Assembly (NCBI RefSeq): GCF_003399625.1
Contig: NZ_NBXA01000021.1
Location: 208,123 to 272,122 of the forward strand
Reading direction: 5' to 3'
From: Subtercola boreus
Lineage (GTDB): Bacteria > Actinomycetota > Actinomycetes > Actinomycetales > Microbacteriaceae
DNA length: 64,000 nucleotides
The notes under the pieces were generated by a model. That model did not search any database and had not been told where the DNA came from. It saw nothing but the letters and a program-made list of their open reading frames with translations. Shown here one piece after another: positions 8,681 to 17,977 of the stretch (position 1 is the stretch's first letter; each line of letters opens with the position of its first letter). Made by a program: the position numbers and the translations under genes.

Positions 8681-9295
8681 ATGTCCTGAACTTCATTCGG
8701 CAGTCGAAACAACGAAAGGGTTTTCATCCTCTTTGTTGGTCTGATCGCCGCCACAGTGCTCCTCCTCACGCTGTTCTGATCCTGTCAGCGTGCTGCCGGC
8801 AGCCGAGCCCTCGACCATTACCTACGCCTTCGACCCGATCAGGACCGACGCGGCGAAGGGCGGGGTTCTCAGTGCCCCGGTGCAATATCCGTTGGCCGTC
8901 GATGCCCGTACGCCGCCTTCCAGTATCCGAGGAGGATCGTCCTCCAAGACCATGCTGATCCAGCTTCGGCTACCACCACCTTCCAACTCGTCGACAATCT
9001 CGCGCGCGACGGCAAGCGCCTAGCCGGTACTACCATCGCCGACCCCAGCGCCCATGACACCGTGCCGCATCGCTGGGTGTCGGGAAACCTTAAACGATCG
9101 GGCTACCTGCTCGAATTGACTCCCCTGCTGGTCGGGCACGAGATCGAGCTGGTGCATACCGGGGAGAAGGTGCAGAGCTTCATGGATGGAGAGACCATCG
9201 ATCTGGGACTGTCGGCGCCATGGACGGCCCACCAGACAGGCAACGTCGCCAACAACGTCGCCTTCGACGACTGCATGTTCCTGCCCGCGAACTGA
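8681..9295 (+). pseudogene. Decayed copy of the adjacent metalloprotease gene
   Basis: Starts with GGAGAA-ATG-TCC followed at once by TGA, then a hydrophobic stretch (VFILFVGLIAATVLLLTLF) and another stop. Later pieces in shifting frames match the intact gene: TITYAFDPIRTDAAKGGVLS with PVQYPLAVDA, then LTPLLVGHEI, APWTAHQTGN and the same CMFLPAN end. The zinc motif has become HEIELVHTGEK, losing the second and third His. It is 615 nt against 1,032 in the intact gene, so internal deletions are present. Confidence 0.85.
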
Positions 9296-9300
9296 GCGGG

Positions 9301-10446
9301 TCAGGCCGCGAACGCCCCGAAGCGCAGCAGCGGCACGTAGAGCTCATCGTCGCTCCACGAGCCGTGCTGCCCGATCATCGAGCGCTTCGCCGGGGGCGTG
9401 CGCCTGGAGTCGTAGTAGGCGATGTTCTTCCGCGCCGCCACGAGCACGTCGCCGATGCGGTTCCGGATGCCCGGCAGAACCTCACCGAACCATCCGGCGT
9501 CGATCGCTTCGTCTCTGGTCGCCACCCAAGCCCGCGACCCCTCGACCGCGCGCCAGGCCGCGGCGAGGGCATCCGCCGCTCCCGCCGGCAACCCGGGCTC
9601 GAGGTGCAGTTGCAGGCAGCGCGGGTCGCCGGCCACGTGACGCACGCCGTCGACGAGGGCCGGCACGGTGTCGAAGAGCACGTGGGAGGTGGTGGGGACA
9701 TCCACCATTCCGTGGTCGGCGGTCAGCAGCATCCCCTCGCCCGCTCGCAGTGTGCCGGCAAACCCGGCCATGCCTGCGTCGACGGCTTCGAGGGCGGTGA
9801 TGAACTGCGCGGACTGCCAACCGTGCGCGTGAGACGCCATGTCGAGTTCGGGAACGTAGAGGTACACGAGCTGGCGCCCACCGGCGTCGAGTGCCGTGCG
9901 CGCTGCGGCGAAGCGGTCGGCGATGCTCTTCCCGGCGATGTAGCGCGCGCCGCGCAACACTGCCTCGCTGAAGCCGCTCGACTCGTAGCGGGGCGCACCG
10001 ATGGCCGAGCATCCGATGCCGGCTGCACTCGCCCGCTCGAACAGGGTCGGCTGCGCCTGCCATTCGAGAGGCTTCATCTGCGCATTCCAGCCGCTCAGCT
10101 GGTTGAGCACCACGTCGTGCCCGGGAACGAGAGCGGTGTAGCCGACCATCCCGTTCGTGCCGGGCGACGTACCCGTCGTCAGGGAGGCGAGTGCGGCGGC
10201 CGTCGTGGTGGGAAACCCGCTTGCGAGCTTCGCCTTCTTCGTGAGCGCCGCCATGAGGTGACGCGCATGCCCGGCCCGCGCCCGGAGGGAGGAGACCCCG
10301 AGCCCATCGACCAGCACCACGACGATCCGTTCGGCGCGAGGGAGCTCGAGCACGTTGGGCTGGCCGTCGAACGCCTGGAGACAGCTGGGCAGCACGTCGA
10401 CGAGGTGCGGCACGTCGGGAGAGAGGGTGGGAAGCGGTGCGGTCAT
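9301..10446 (-). CDS. Alkaline phosphatase superfamily (nucleotide pyrophosphatase/phosphodiesterase-like) protein
   Basis: 381 aa, start ATG 10444-10446; the longer ORF upstream has no family similarity. Features of the superfamily: VVVLVDGLG with metal-binding Asp47, SGFPTTTAAALASLTTG with the nucleophilic Thr around 80-82, TADHGMVDVP with the Asp-His metal pair, and a C-terminal GQHGS metal His. It should hydrolyse a phosphomono- or diester at a two-metal centre; the substrate is unknown. No signal peptide is obvious. It ends DDELYVPLLRFGAFAA and is convergent with the accessory patch. Confidence 0.88.
   Translation of the reverse strand: MTAPLPTLSPDVPHLVDVLPSCLQAFDGQPNVLELPRAERIVVVLVDGLGVSSLRARAGHARHLMAALTKKAKLASGFPTTTAAALASLTTGTSPGTNGMVGYTALVPGHDVVLNQLSGWNAQMKPLEWQAQPTLFERASAAGIGCSAIGAPRYESSGFSEAVLRGARYIAGKSIADRFAAARTALDAGGRQLVYLYVPELDMASHAHGWQSAQFITALEAVDAGMAGFAGTLRAGEGMLLTADHGMVDVPTTSHVLFDTVPALVDGVRHVAGDPRCLQLHLEPGLPAGAADALAAAWRAVEGSRAWVATRDEAIDAGWFGEVLPGIRNRIGDVLVAARKNIAYYDSRRTPPAKRSMIGQHGSWSDDELYVPLLRFGAFAA
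9308..9348 (+). repeat. 41-bp direct repeat, right copy (left copy 4075-4115)
   Basis: Lies inside the 3' end of the intact phosphatase gene and is identical to 4075-4115. See the left copy for the implied deletion or joining event. Confidence 0.85.
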
Positions 10447-10535
10447 CCCCTCCAGTCTGACAGGTCGACCCCCGCCGGGACACGTACCCGGCGGTACCCG
10501 GCCCGAGCCGGCCGAGCCGGTATCATGGGGGGCAA

Positions 10536-13124
10536 ATGACGCCGAGAACACCCGAGCCCGCGCCCGACATCGTCGAGAACATCGAGGACATCGATGTGTC
10601 GAGTGAGATGCAGGGGTCCTTTCTCGAATACGCCTATTCGGTCATCTACTCGCGGGCGCTCCCGGATGCCCGGGACGGGCTGAAGCCGGTGCAGCGCCGC
10701 ATCATCTACCAGATGAGCGTGATGGGACTGCGTCCCGACCGTGGGCACGTGAAGTCGGCCCGGGTGGTCGGCGACGTGATGGGCAAGCTCCACCCGCACG
10801 GCGACGCTTCCATCTACGACGCTCTGGTGCGCCTCGCCCAGAGCTGGACGCTCCGCCTGCCGCTGGTCGACGGCCACGGCAACTTCGGGTCGCTCGACGA
10901 CGGCCCCGCAGCATCCCGGTACACCGAGGCCCGCCCGGCGCCCGCCGCACTCTTCATGACCGACGGCCTCGACGAAGACGTCGTCGACTTCATCCCCAAC
11001 TACGACAACACCGAGGTGCAGCCGGATGTGCTGCCCGCCGCATACCCGAACCTGCTGGTGAACGGGGCGAGCGGGATCGCCGTCGGCATGGCCACGAACA
11101 TGGCCCCGCACAACCTCATCGAGGTTATCGCCGGGGCGCGCTACCTCATCACCCATCCCGACGCGAGTGTGGATGACCTGATGCAGTTCATCCCGGGCCC
11201 CGACCTGCCGGGCGGCGGCACGATCGTGGGTCTGGCGGGCATCCGCGACGCCTACGCCACCGGCCGCGGCGCCTTCAAGACCCGCGCCAAGGTCAGTGTC
11301 GAGACCCTCACTGCGCGAAAGGTCGGCCTCGTCGTGACCGAGCTCCCCTATCTCGTGGGAGCCGAGAAGGTCATCTCGAAGATCAAGGACGGCGTGAACT
11401 CGAAGAAGCTGCAGGGCATCTCGGATGTCACCGACCTGACCGACCGCGTGAACGGGCTGCGGCTCGTGATCGGCATCAAGACGGGGTTCAGCCCGGAGGC
11501 CGTTCTCGAGCAGCTCTACCGCCAGACCCCGCTCGAGGACTCGTTCAACATCAACAACGTGGCCCTGGTGAACGGCAGCCCGCAGACGCTCGGGTTGAAG
11601 CAGCTGCTGCAGGTCTACGTCGACCACCGCATCGAGGTCACGACGCGCCGCACCCGGTATCGGCTGAGGAAGCGCCGCGAGCGTCTGCACCTGCTGCTCG
11701 GGCTGTTGATCGCCATCCTCGACATCGATGAGGTGATCCAGGTCATCCGCAACTCGGACGACACCGATCAGGCCCGCACGCGGCTCATCGATGTGTTCGA
11801 CCTCGACCAGCTGCAGGCCGACTACATCCTCGAGCTGCGGCTCCGCCGGCTGACCCGCTTCTCGCGCATCGAGCTCGAGACCGAACGCGATCAACTGCTG
11901 AAGGAGATCGAGCATCTGGAGGCGTTGCTGGCCAGCAAGGCTCTCATTCGCCAGACCGTCTCCGAGGAGTTGGATGAGGTCGCCGATGCCCTCGGAACCC
12001 CCCGCCGCACCCTCCTGACCGAGGCGCGGGCAGCGCCCGCCTCGACGGCCGCTGCCCGCAGGGCGCAGGTGTCGCTCGAGCTGGCGGATGTGCCGTGCCG
12101 CGTGTTCCTGTCGACGACGGGGCGCACCATGCGGGTCGACCTGCCCACGGCGGCCGAGGTCATCTCGGGCGGTGGCGACAGCGACGGTGCTGACGGCCCG
12201 GCAGCGGCATCCTCCACGCGCCCTTCCGGTGCCCCCCCGCGGCGCAGCAAGCACGACGCCGTGCGGTCGGTCGTCGACACGACGACGCGCACCGAGATCG
12301 GCGCCGTCACAACCCTCGGCCGCGTGCTCCGGATGAGCGTGCTCGACCTGCCCGTCGCCCCGGCCAACTCGGTGCAGCTCGGCGCAGGGGTGCGGATCGC
12401 CGACTACCTCACCCTCGGGCGCGGCGAACGGGTTCTCGCCCTCGTCTCGCTCACCTCAGAGGTACCCATCGCCCTCGGCACCAAGCTCGGCACAGTGAAG
12501 CGCGTCACCCCGGGCGACTGGCCGAACAAGCCCGATTTCGAACTCATCACGCTCAAGCAGGGCGACGAGGTTGTCGGCGCCGAGCAGGCCCCCGAGGCGG
12601 CGAACCTCGTCTTCGTGGCGTCGGATGCCCAGCTGCTGCATTTTGGAGCGGCCGCCGTGCGCCCCCAGGGCCGGCTCGCCGGCGGGATGGCCGGCATCAG
12701 CCTCGGCGCGGGTGCGACCGTGATCGCCTTCAGCGCCGTCGATTCGTCACCGCCCGCCACGGCTGCGAATGGCGACGATCCCATCGAGGGTGAGCTGGCC
12801 GAGGCATCCGCCCCCCGGATCGTGGTTGTGACAGTGGCCTCGAGTTCCGGCACCCTGCCCGGCACCGACGCGGGCTCGGCGAAGGTCTCGGAGTTCGGAG
12901 AGTTCCCGCCGAAGGGCCGCGCCACGGGCGGAGTGCGCGCACACCGCTTCCTCCGCGGCGAAGACGCCCTGCAGCTCGCCTGGGTGGGATCGGCGCCTGC
13001 CCTGGCGGTCTCGGCAGACGGTGCCGTGCGTACCCTGCCCGACGCGGGCGCGAAGCGTGACGCCTCCGGCACTCCGCTGGCAGCCCCGGTCGACTCGGTC
13101 GGCTCCGCCGCCACCCTTCCCTGA
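10536..13124 (+). CDS. parC: DNA topoisomerase IV subunit A (GyrA/ParC family)
   Basis: 862 aa. Breakage-reunion subunit of a type IIA topoisomerase. The N-terminal DNA-gate domain holds [35 protein letters not shown] (the quinolone-resistance-determining region) and catalytic Tyr129 in AASRYTEAR. The C-terminal beta-pinwheel (about 500-862) is interrupted by an Ala/Gly/Asp-rich insertion and lacks an obvious GyrA box (QRRGGKG). With the parE-like gene 500 bp on, this is the second type IIA pair many actinobacteria keep besides gyrA/gyrB near oriC. A TATCAT box ends 9 nt before the ATG. Assignment as ParC rather than a second GyrA is by context. Confidence 0.9.
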   Translation: MTPRTPEPAPDIVENIEDIDVSSEMQGSFLEYAYSVIYSRALPDARDGLKPVQRRIIYQMSVMGLRPDRGHVKSARVVGDVMGKLHPHGDASIYDALVRLAQSWTLRLPLVDGHGNFGSLDDGPAASRYTEARPAPAALFMTDGLDEDVVDFIPNYDNTEVQPDVLPAAYPNLLVNGASGIAVGMATNMAPHNLIEVIAGARYLITHPDASVDDLMQFIPGPDLPGGGTIVGLAGIRDAYATGRGAFKTRAKVSVETLTARKVGLVVTELPYLVGAEKVISKIKDGVNSKKLQGISDVTDLTDRVNGLRLVIGIKTGFSPEAVLEQLYRQTPLEDSFNINNVALVNGSPQTLGLKQLLQVYVDHRIEVTTRRTRYRLRKRRERLHLLLGLLIAILDIDEVIQVIRNSDDTDQARTRLIDVFDLDQLQADYILELRLRRLTRFSRIELETERDQLLKEIEHLEALLASKALIRQTVSEELDEVADALGTPRRTLLTEARAAPASTAAARRAQVSLELADVPCRVFLSTTGRTMRVDLPTAAEVISGGGDSDGADGPAAASSTRPSGAPPRRSKHDAVRSVVDTTTRTEIGAVTTLGRVLRMSVLDLPVAPANSVQLGAGVRIADYLTLGRGERVLALVSLTSEVPIALGTKLGTVKRVTPGDWPNKPDFELITLKQGDEVVGAEQAPEAANLVFVASDAQLLHFGAAAVRPQGRLAGGMAGISLGAGATVIAFSAVDSSPPATAANGDDPIEGELAEASAPRIVVVTVASSSGTLPGTDAGSAKVSEFGEFPPKGRATGGVRAHRFLRGEDALQLAWVGSAPALAVSADGAVRTLPDAGAKRDASGTPLAAPVDSVGSAATLP

Positions 13125-13145
13125 CCGGAGCGGGCACGAAGAAGA

Positions 13146-13174
13146 GGCCCCCTCGTCCGGTGGACGAAGGGGCC
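13146..13174. terminator. Terminator between parC and the DUF7455 gene
   Basis: GGCCCCCTCGTCC-ggt-GGACGAAGGGGCC forms a 13-bp hairpin with one mismatch. It sits between two convergent genes and can serve both. No long U tract follows. Confidence 0.75.
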
Positions 13175-13200
13175 GCTTGCGTTCGGGGAGGCGGTGGAGC

Positions 13201-13431
13201 CTAGCGCTGCTCGAGCAGTCGGTCGGACTCGTCGTGCCAGCTCTTGGCGATCGGGAACAGCTTGGCGTGCACCTCACGGCCGTGGTGCGCGCAGAACAGC
13301 AGGTCGCCGCTGTTCATCTCGACACGGATGTAAGCCTGTGCACCGCAGCTGTCGCAACGGTCTGCTCCGGTCAGCTGGCGGCTCGCCTGCAGATCGCCCA
13401 CCACGTTGGTCTCTGTTGCAATTGATTGCAT
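13201..13431 (-). CDS. DUF7455 domain-containing small zinc-ribbon-like protein
   Basis: 76 aa starting MQSIATETNVVGDL. CDSCGAQAY (CxxC) and LLFCAHHGREV (C-x-H-H) probably make one zinc site. Always-small actinobacterial family of unknown function commonly found beside sigma factor and topoisomerase genes. GAGGAG sits 8 nt upstream of the ATG at 13431, which favours it over the GTG at 13446. Divergent from parE. Confidence 0.88.
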   Translation of the reverse strand: MQSIATETNVVGDLQASRQLTGADRCDSCGAQAYIRVEMNSGDLLFCAHHGREVHAKLFPIAKSWHDESDRLLEQR

Positions 13432-13587
13432 CTTCTGGCTCCTCACGGGTTGTTACCTCAGACAATCTGTAGAACCCATACAAGCATGAGTATGTTCCCA
13501 CGATGTTACATTCGCCTGTGTTTCGCTCTGCGCGTAGCCGAGCCCTCTGGAGCGAGTGTCATCGCGGTGGATGATGGATGATCTCAC

Positions 13588-13593
13588 TAGGCT
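13588..13593 (+). promoter_or_regulatory. Candidate -10 box of parE
   Basis: TAGGCT, about 70 nt before the parE start. The hexamer recurs before lpd, nadE, aceE and def in this window. Confidence 0.45.
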
Positions 13594-13661
13594 AAATCGT
13601 TGGGACGGGCTCCGCGCCCCCCTTGCCGTCATCTTCAGTCACGTCTCAGCTAGGAGCTCCT

Positions 13662-15749
13662 TTGGCATCGTCCGATTACTCGGCCAGGCACCTGTCGGTA
13701 CTGGAGGGTCTCGAGGCGGTGCGGAAACGCCCCGGAATGTACATCGGCTCGACCGGACCCAAGGGTCTGATGCACTGCCTGTGGGAGATCATCGACAACT
13801 CAGTCGACGAGGCGCTCGGCGGCCACGGCAACGAGATCTCCATCACCCTCCACGCCGACAACAGCGTGGAGGTGCGTGACCGGGCCCGCGGCATCCCGGT
13901 CGACATCGAGCCCCGCACGGGCCTCAGCGGTGTCGAAGTGGTGTTCACGAAGCTCCACGCCGGCGGAAAGTTCGGGTCGGGATCGTACGCCGCATCCGGA
14001 GGCCTGCACGGCGTGGGCGCCTCGGTGGTGAACGCGCTGAGCGAGCGGCTCGACGTGGAAGTGGATCGCGACGGCAAGACGTTCGCGATGTCCTTCCATC
14101 GAGGCGAGCCGGGCAACTTCGCCGACGCCGATCCGGCGACTCCCTCTCCGCGTTCTCCCTTCACACCCTTCGAGAACCAGAGCGAGCTGCGGGTGGTGGG
14201 CAAGGTGAAGCGCGGTGTCACAGGCACGCGCATCCGGTACTGGGCCGACCCCCAGATCTTCACCGAATCGACAGAGTTCCAGACCTCGGAGCTCATCGAC
14301 CGGGCCCGGCAGACGGCCTTCCTGGTGTCGGGCCTGGCTCTCGACATCACCGACAACCGCGGCGAAGTGCCCCTCCACGAGTCGTTCAAGTACGACGGTG
14401 GCTTGGCCGAGTTCGTCGACTTCCTGGCTCCGGATGCCCCGCTGACCGACACCTGGCGTCTCGAAGGGGCCGGCACCTTCACCGAGACCGTGCCGGTGCT
14501 GAGCGACGCCGGGGCGATGGTGCCCACCGAACTCACGCGCGACTGCGCGGTGGACATCGCCCTCCGCTGGGGAACCGGCTACGAGACCGAACTCAAGACC
14601 TTCGTCAACATCATCTCCACGCCGAAGGGCGGCACGCACCTCGCCGGATTCGAGGCGGGGCTGCTGCGCTTTCTCCGCAAGACCGTCGAGGACAATGCGC
14701 GTCGGCTGAAGGTCGGCAACGACAAGCTCGACAAGGAGGACGTGCTCGCCGGGCTCACCGCGGTGCTCACCGTGCGCCTGCCCGAGCCGCAGTTCGAGGG
14801 GCAGACGAAGGAAATCCTCGGCACGCCCGCTGTGCGGGCGATCGTCACCTCTGTGGTGACCAGGACGCTCACCGAACGGTTCTCTTCGACGAAGCGCGAC
14901 GACAAGACGCAGACCGCCCTGGTGCTCGACAAGGTCGTCGCCGAGATGAAGTCGCGCATCTCCGCCCGGGCCCACAAGGAGACACAGCGCCGCAAGAACG
15001 CGCTCGAGAGCTCGTCTCTCCCCGCCAAACTGGTCGACTGCCGCTCGAGCGACGTGACGGGCAGCGAACTGTTCATCGTGGAGGGCGACTCCGCCCTCGG
15101 TACGGCCAAGCAGGCCCGCAACAGCGAATTCCAGGCGCTGCTGCCGATCCGGGGCAAGATCCTGAACGTCCAGAAGGCCTCCGTGAGCGACATGCTCTCG
15201 AACGCCGAGTGCGCCTCGATGATCCAGGTGATCGGCGCAGGATCCGGCCGCACGTTCGACCTCTCTGCCGCGCGCTACGGCAAGATCATCCTGATGAGCG
15301 ACGCGGATGTCGACGGAGCGCACATCCGCACCCTGCTGCTGACCCTGTTCTTCCGGTACATGCGGCCGATGATCGACGCCGGACGCGTGTTCGCCGCGGT
15401 ACCGCCGCTGCATCGTGTGGTCGTGATGAACCCCGGAACCAAGCCGAACGAGACGATCTACACGTATTCCGAGGCTGAACTGAACGGCGTGCTGGCGGGC
15501 TTGAAGAAGACGAACAAGAAGTACCAGGACCCCATCCAGCGCTATAAAGGCCTCGGCGAGATGGACGCCGACCAGCTCGCGCTCACCACGATGGACAAGG
15601 CGCACCGCATGCTCCGCCGGGTGCGGGTGGATGATGCCGCCGCCGCCGAGCGTACCTTCGAGCTGCTCATGGGCGACGACGTGGCCCCCCGCAAGGAGTT
15701 CATCATCGCGGGCAGCGACACCATGTCGAAGGACCGCATCGACACGTAG
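13662..15749 (+). CDS. parE: DNA topoisomerase IV subunit B (GyrB/ParE family)
   Basis: 695 aa. ATPase subunit partner of parC. GHKL fold with EIIDNSVDEAL (ATP/Mg Asn box) and GGLHGVGASVVNALS; transducer domain after that; TOPRIM elements EGDSALG and DADVDGAHIRTLLL; C-terminal QRYKGLGEMDADQL. The TTG at 13662 was chosen because AGGAG lies 5 nt upstream; the ORF opens at 13623 without a comparable site. The ParE subtype is inferred from pairing with parC. Convergent with gatD. Confidence 0.92.
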   Translation: MASSDYSARHLSVLEGLEAVRKRPGMYIGSTGPKGLMHCLWEIIDNSVDEALGGHGNEISITLHADNSVEVRDRARGIPVDIEPRTGLSGVEVVFTKLHAGGKFGSGSYAASGGLHGVGASVVNALSERLDVEVDRDGKTFAMSFHRGEPGNFADADPATPSPRSPFTPFENQSELRVVGKVKRGVTGTRIRYWADPQIFTESTEFQTSELIDRARQTAFLVSGLALDITDNRGEVPLHESFKYDGGLAEFVDFLAPDAPLTDTWRLEGAGTFTETVPVLSDAGAMVPTELTRDCAVDIALRWGTGYETELKTFVNIISTPKGGTHLAGFEAGLLRFLRKTVEDNARRLKVGNDKLDKEDVLAGLTAVLTVRLPEPQFEGQTKEILGTPAVRAIVTSVVTRTLTERFSSTKRDDKTQTALVLDKVVAEMKSRISARAHKETQRRKNALESSSLPAKLVDCRSSDVTGSELFIVEGDSALGTAKQARNSEFQALLPIRGKILNVQKASVSDMLSNAECASMIQVIGAGSGRTFDLSAARYGKIILMSDADVDGAHIRTLLLTLFFRYMRPMIDAGRVFAAVPPLHRVVVMNPGTKPNETIYTYSEAELNGVLAGLKKTNKKYQDPIQRYKGLGEMDADQLALTTMDKAHRMLRRVRVDDAAAAERTFELLMGDDVAPRKEFIIAGSDTMSKDRIDT

Positions 15750-15755
15750 TAGCCC

Positions 15756-15822
15756 CTCGACTCGGGAGTTCCCGTCGCTTCGCTCGCGTCAGAACGACTG
15801 GGACTCCCGACTCGACGAACAG
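15756..15822. repeat. Imperfect intergenic palindrome between parE and gatD
   Basis: CTCGACTCGGGAGTTCCC is mirrored about 25 bp later by GGGACTCCCGACTCGAC, with one unpaired base and one mismatch. It lies between convergent stops, so it may end transcription from both sides, but there is no T-run and it resembles a dispersed repeat unit. Confidence 0.6.
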
Positions 15823-15877
15823 GCGAGGCGTGCCGCGCTGGGAGCGAGCGGCCGTTCAGGCCGCCCGCCGCGCTCAC

Positions 15878-16693
15878 CTATTCGCTGAGGGGGGCCGCGG
15901 CGATGGTGTCGCGCGCCTTGGATGCGCGGCGGTCGATCTCGGCGAGCGAGGGCGGCGCGGCGGGCAGGGTCTCGCCGCGACGCGCCAGCGCCGCCGTGAG
16001 CAGCCAGTCCGCGAGGGCGGGGTTGTTCGCAAGAACCGGGCCGTGCAGGTGGGTTCCCACCAGGTTGCCGACCCAGTACCCCTCGACCCGATCATCTGGT
16101 GCCACCCGCACGGTGCCCTCGGCCGTCGCACCCGAGGCCGCGACGGCTGCGGCACCCGCAGAGGCTCCCGGCCCTGTCGCCGCGACGTTGCCCCGGCCGT
16201 AGACGACGTGGCCGATCGGCGCCGCGTCCCGGATGTCGACGTACGATCCACGGTTCTCGAACCCGACGAGCGTGCCGAGCACAGGCGACGAGACGACGAA
16301 GTCGCCCACCACGCGCTCTCCCGCGACCGTGGTCGTGACCGGGTAGACCCCGGCACCGGCGAGCACCGTACCGTCGGCGAGCGTCACCGTCTCACCGAGC
16401 AGCTGGAAGCCGGCGCCGACCGCGAGGAAGGGCACATCGTGGGCGGCCAGCGCGCGAAGCGGAGGCGCGACCACGCTCAGGTACGGGTGCGTCTGGAGTT
16501 GTGCCGAGACGGGGCCGCTTCCGATGAACACCAGGTCCACCGCAGCGGGCAGAGAATCGCCGTCTTCGTAGCGCTTCACGTTCACGCTGAGACCGCGGGC
16601 CTCGGCACGGTGGACGAGGATGTCGACGTTGCCGTTCTCCCCGTTCATCCCGAGGGTGCGCGGGAACAGATGCAGGATATTCAGATCCGTCAT
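15878..16693 (-). CDS. gatD: GatD-like glutamine amidotransferase lacking the catalytic Cys
   Basis: 271 aa. In Staphylococcus, Streptococcus and Mycobacterium GatD is the glutaminase that feeds ammonia to MurT for amidating D-Glu2 of lipid II. The fold is recognisable: NGENGNVDIL (17-26, usual YGDxGN), VGFENR (143-148) and THLHGP with His217. At the nucleophile elbow the sequence is LAVGAGFQLLG, so Gly93 stands where LAICGGYQLLG has Cys. No other Cys occurs in the protein, so glutaminase chemistry by the usual route is not possible. An Ala/Gly-rich insertion lies at 171-195. Its start overlaps the murT stop by 4 bp (ATGA), so the two are co-translated. Called GatD by homology and context; activity is probably altered. 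Confidence 0.85.
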   Translation of the reverse strand: MTDLNILHLFPRTLGMNGENGNVDILVHRAEARGLSVNVKRYEDGDSLPAAVDLVFIGSGPVSAQLQTHPYLSVVAPPLRALAAHDVPFLAVGAGFQLLGETVTLADGTVLAGAGVYPVTTTVAGERVVGDFVVSSPVLGTLVGFENRGSYVDIRDAAPIGHVVYGRGNVAATGPGASAGAAAVAASGATAEGTVRVAPDDRVEGYWVGNLVGTHLHGPVLANNPALADWLLTAALARRGETLPAAPPSLAEIDRRASKARDTIAAAPLSE

Positions 16694-17973
16694 GCCTGCC
16701 CACCGCCTTCCAGCTCCTTGAAGCCGAGGATCTTGCGGATCCCCATCATCTGTTCGTAGTTCAGGATCATCGTCTTCCGGCCGCTCGCGGGGCGCGGCAA
16801 CGCGAGGAACTGCTTCACGGCCGCGCGCACATCGAGATCGACCGTTCCGACCGGGATGCCGGCATACCCGAGGCGCACCGCGAACTGCCAGGCCTTCGAC
16901 CCCGTGATCACGTCGACATGCGACAGGCTCGACAGGTCGATGTCGTAGATCCACGACGGATCGGGGGTGCCCTCGTCGATCGCCATGAAGACCTGCTCAG
17001 GCTGGGTCTCGAGCGAGTCGAGGTTCAGCTGGAGGCTGGCGGGGTTCTTCATCATGATGATCTCGATGCTCTCGCCGTCGACCTCCAGGAGCTCGCCGCG
17101 ACCGTAGACCGTCGTGAGCCCGCCGAGGGCCGAGGTGACCTTCTCGGCACGGAAGTCGGCACCGAGCACGGAGCGGGCCGTGGCGGCTGCGCCCGCGGCA
17201 TCCAGAGCGTAGTGCAGGCCACGCGCGGGGAGCCGCACGTCGATCTGCTGACCGTCGATGCTGAGGGTCGCACTCGAGTCGCCGAGCGCGGTGACGGTCA
17301 CGGCGGCTTCGCGCGTACCGGCGGCCGCGTGGGCGTCGCCGAAACGATCGGCGGAGGCCACGCCATGGACCGCTCCGGAGATGAGCTCGGCAGAGGCACC
17401 GAAGAAGGCGACGTCCCTGCTGCCCGGAATGCGCTTGTCCATGTCGACGAGATGGTTGTCGTCACGGTTCAGGATGAGCGAGGTGGTGGCCGTCATGGCG
17501 ACCTGTTCGAGCATCCGCACGACCCGGTCGGGCTCGTGGTAGCGGTTCAACTGGTCGATCTGGATGTTCAGCAGCAGCACAGTGCGCGGCTTCAGCAGCT
17601 TCGCAAGTTTTGGCCCATACCCCTCGTCGACTTCGAGGATCGCGATGTCGGCGTCGAGGCGCCCGTTCAGAGCCACCTGCGAGAGTACAGACGAGGCGAT
17701 GCCCTGCGGCAGGTTTCCGCCGGACGGGTTCGTGAACACCGTCAGGCCGTGCTCCCGGAGGATCGCCGCCAGCATGTTCGTGGTGGTCGACTTGCCGTTC
17801 GAGCCCGACACCGCGACGACTCCGCGCGGGATAGCAGCGATGGTGTCTTCGAGGAAGCGCGGCGCGATGCGGAGCGCGACTGTACCGGGGATAGCAGATC
17901 CGCCGCCGCGCAGCCGTGCGGCAACCCGTACAGCGCGGCCGACTGCGACGGCCGCGCTGGTGCGAACTCCCAC
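16690..17973 (-). CDS. murT: MurT-like Mur ligase (DUF1727), zinc ribbon lost
   Basis: 427 aa from GTG 17971-17973, 4 bp after the rpoD stop. MurT activates the D-Glu alpha-carboxyl with ATP. Present: P-loop SGSNGKSTTTN (56-66), ILEVDEGYGPK, NIQIDQLNRYHEPDRV, LILNRDDN and the C-terminal DUF1727 part with DPSWIYDID, TGSKAWQFAVRL and LNYEQMMGIRKIL. Characterised MurT proteins carry a Cys4 zinc ribbon in the middle domain; here that region (about 195-235) is a short Ala/Gly-rich stretch and the whole protein contains no cysteine. The C-terminal motif is diverged (MKNPASLQLNL for the usual KNPAG). Fits a MurT relative with changed chemistry, paired with a Cys-less GatD. Confidence 0.85.
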   Translation of the reverse strand: MGVRTSAAVAVGRAVRVAARLRGGGSAIPGTVALRIAPRFLEDTIAAIPRGVVAVSGSNGKSTTTNMLAAILREHGLTVFTNPSGGNLPQGIASSVLSQVALNGRLDADIAILEVDEGYGPKLAKLLKPRTVLLLNIQIDQLNRYHEPDRVVRMLEQVAMTATTSLILNRDDNHLVDMDKRIPGSRDVAFFGASAELISGAVHGVASADRFGDAHAAAGTREAAVTVTALGDSSATLSIDGQQIDVRLPARGLHYALDAAGAAATARSVLGADFRAEKVTSALGGLTTVYGRGELLEVDGESIEIIMMKNPASLQLNLDSLETQPEQVFMAIDEGTPDPSWIYDIDLSSLSHVDVITGSKAWQFAVRLGYAGIPVGTVDLDVRAAVKQFLALPRPASGRKTMILNYEQMMGIRKILGFKELEGGGQA

Positions 17974-17977
17974 CGGT

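Noticed and set aside
9062..9295. Separate 77-aa gene ending CMFLPAN
   Set aside because: It aligns with the C-terminus of the upstream metalloprotease and is the last part of its decayed copy.
4075..9348. Integrative element with att sites at the 41-bp repeats
   Set aside because: No integrase, excisionase or transfer gene between the repeats; the repeats are simply the ends of two phosphatase alleles.
10443..12254. Long minus-strand open frame of 603 codons opposite parC
   Set aside because: Arg/Asp/His/Val-rich translation without domains; it mirrors the codon structure of parC in high-GC DNA.
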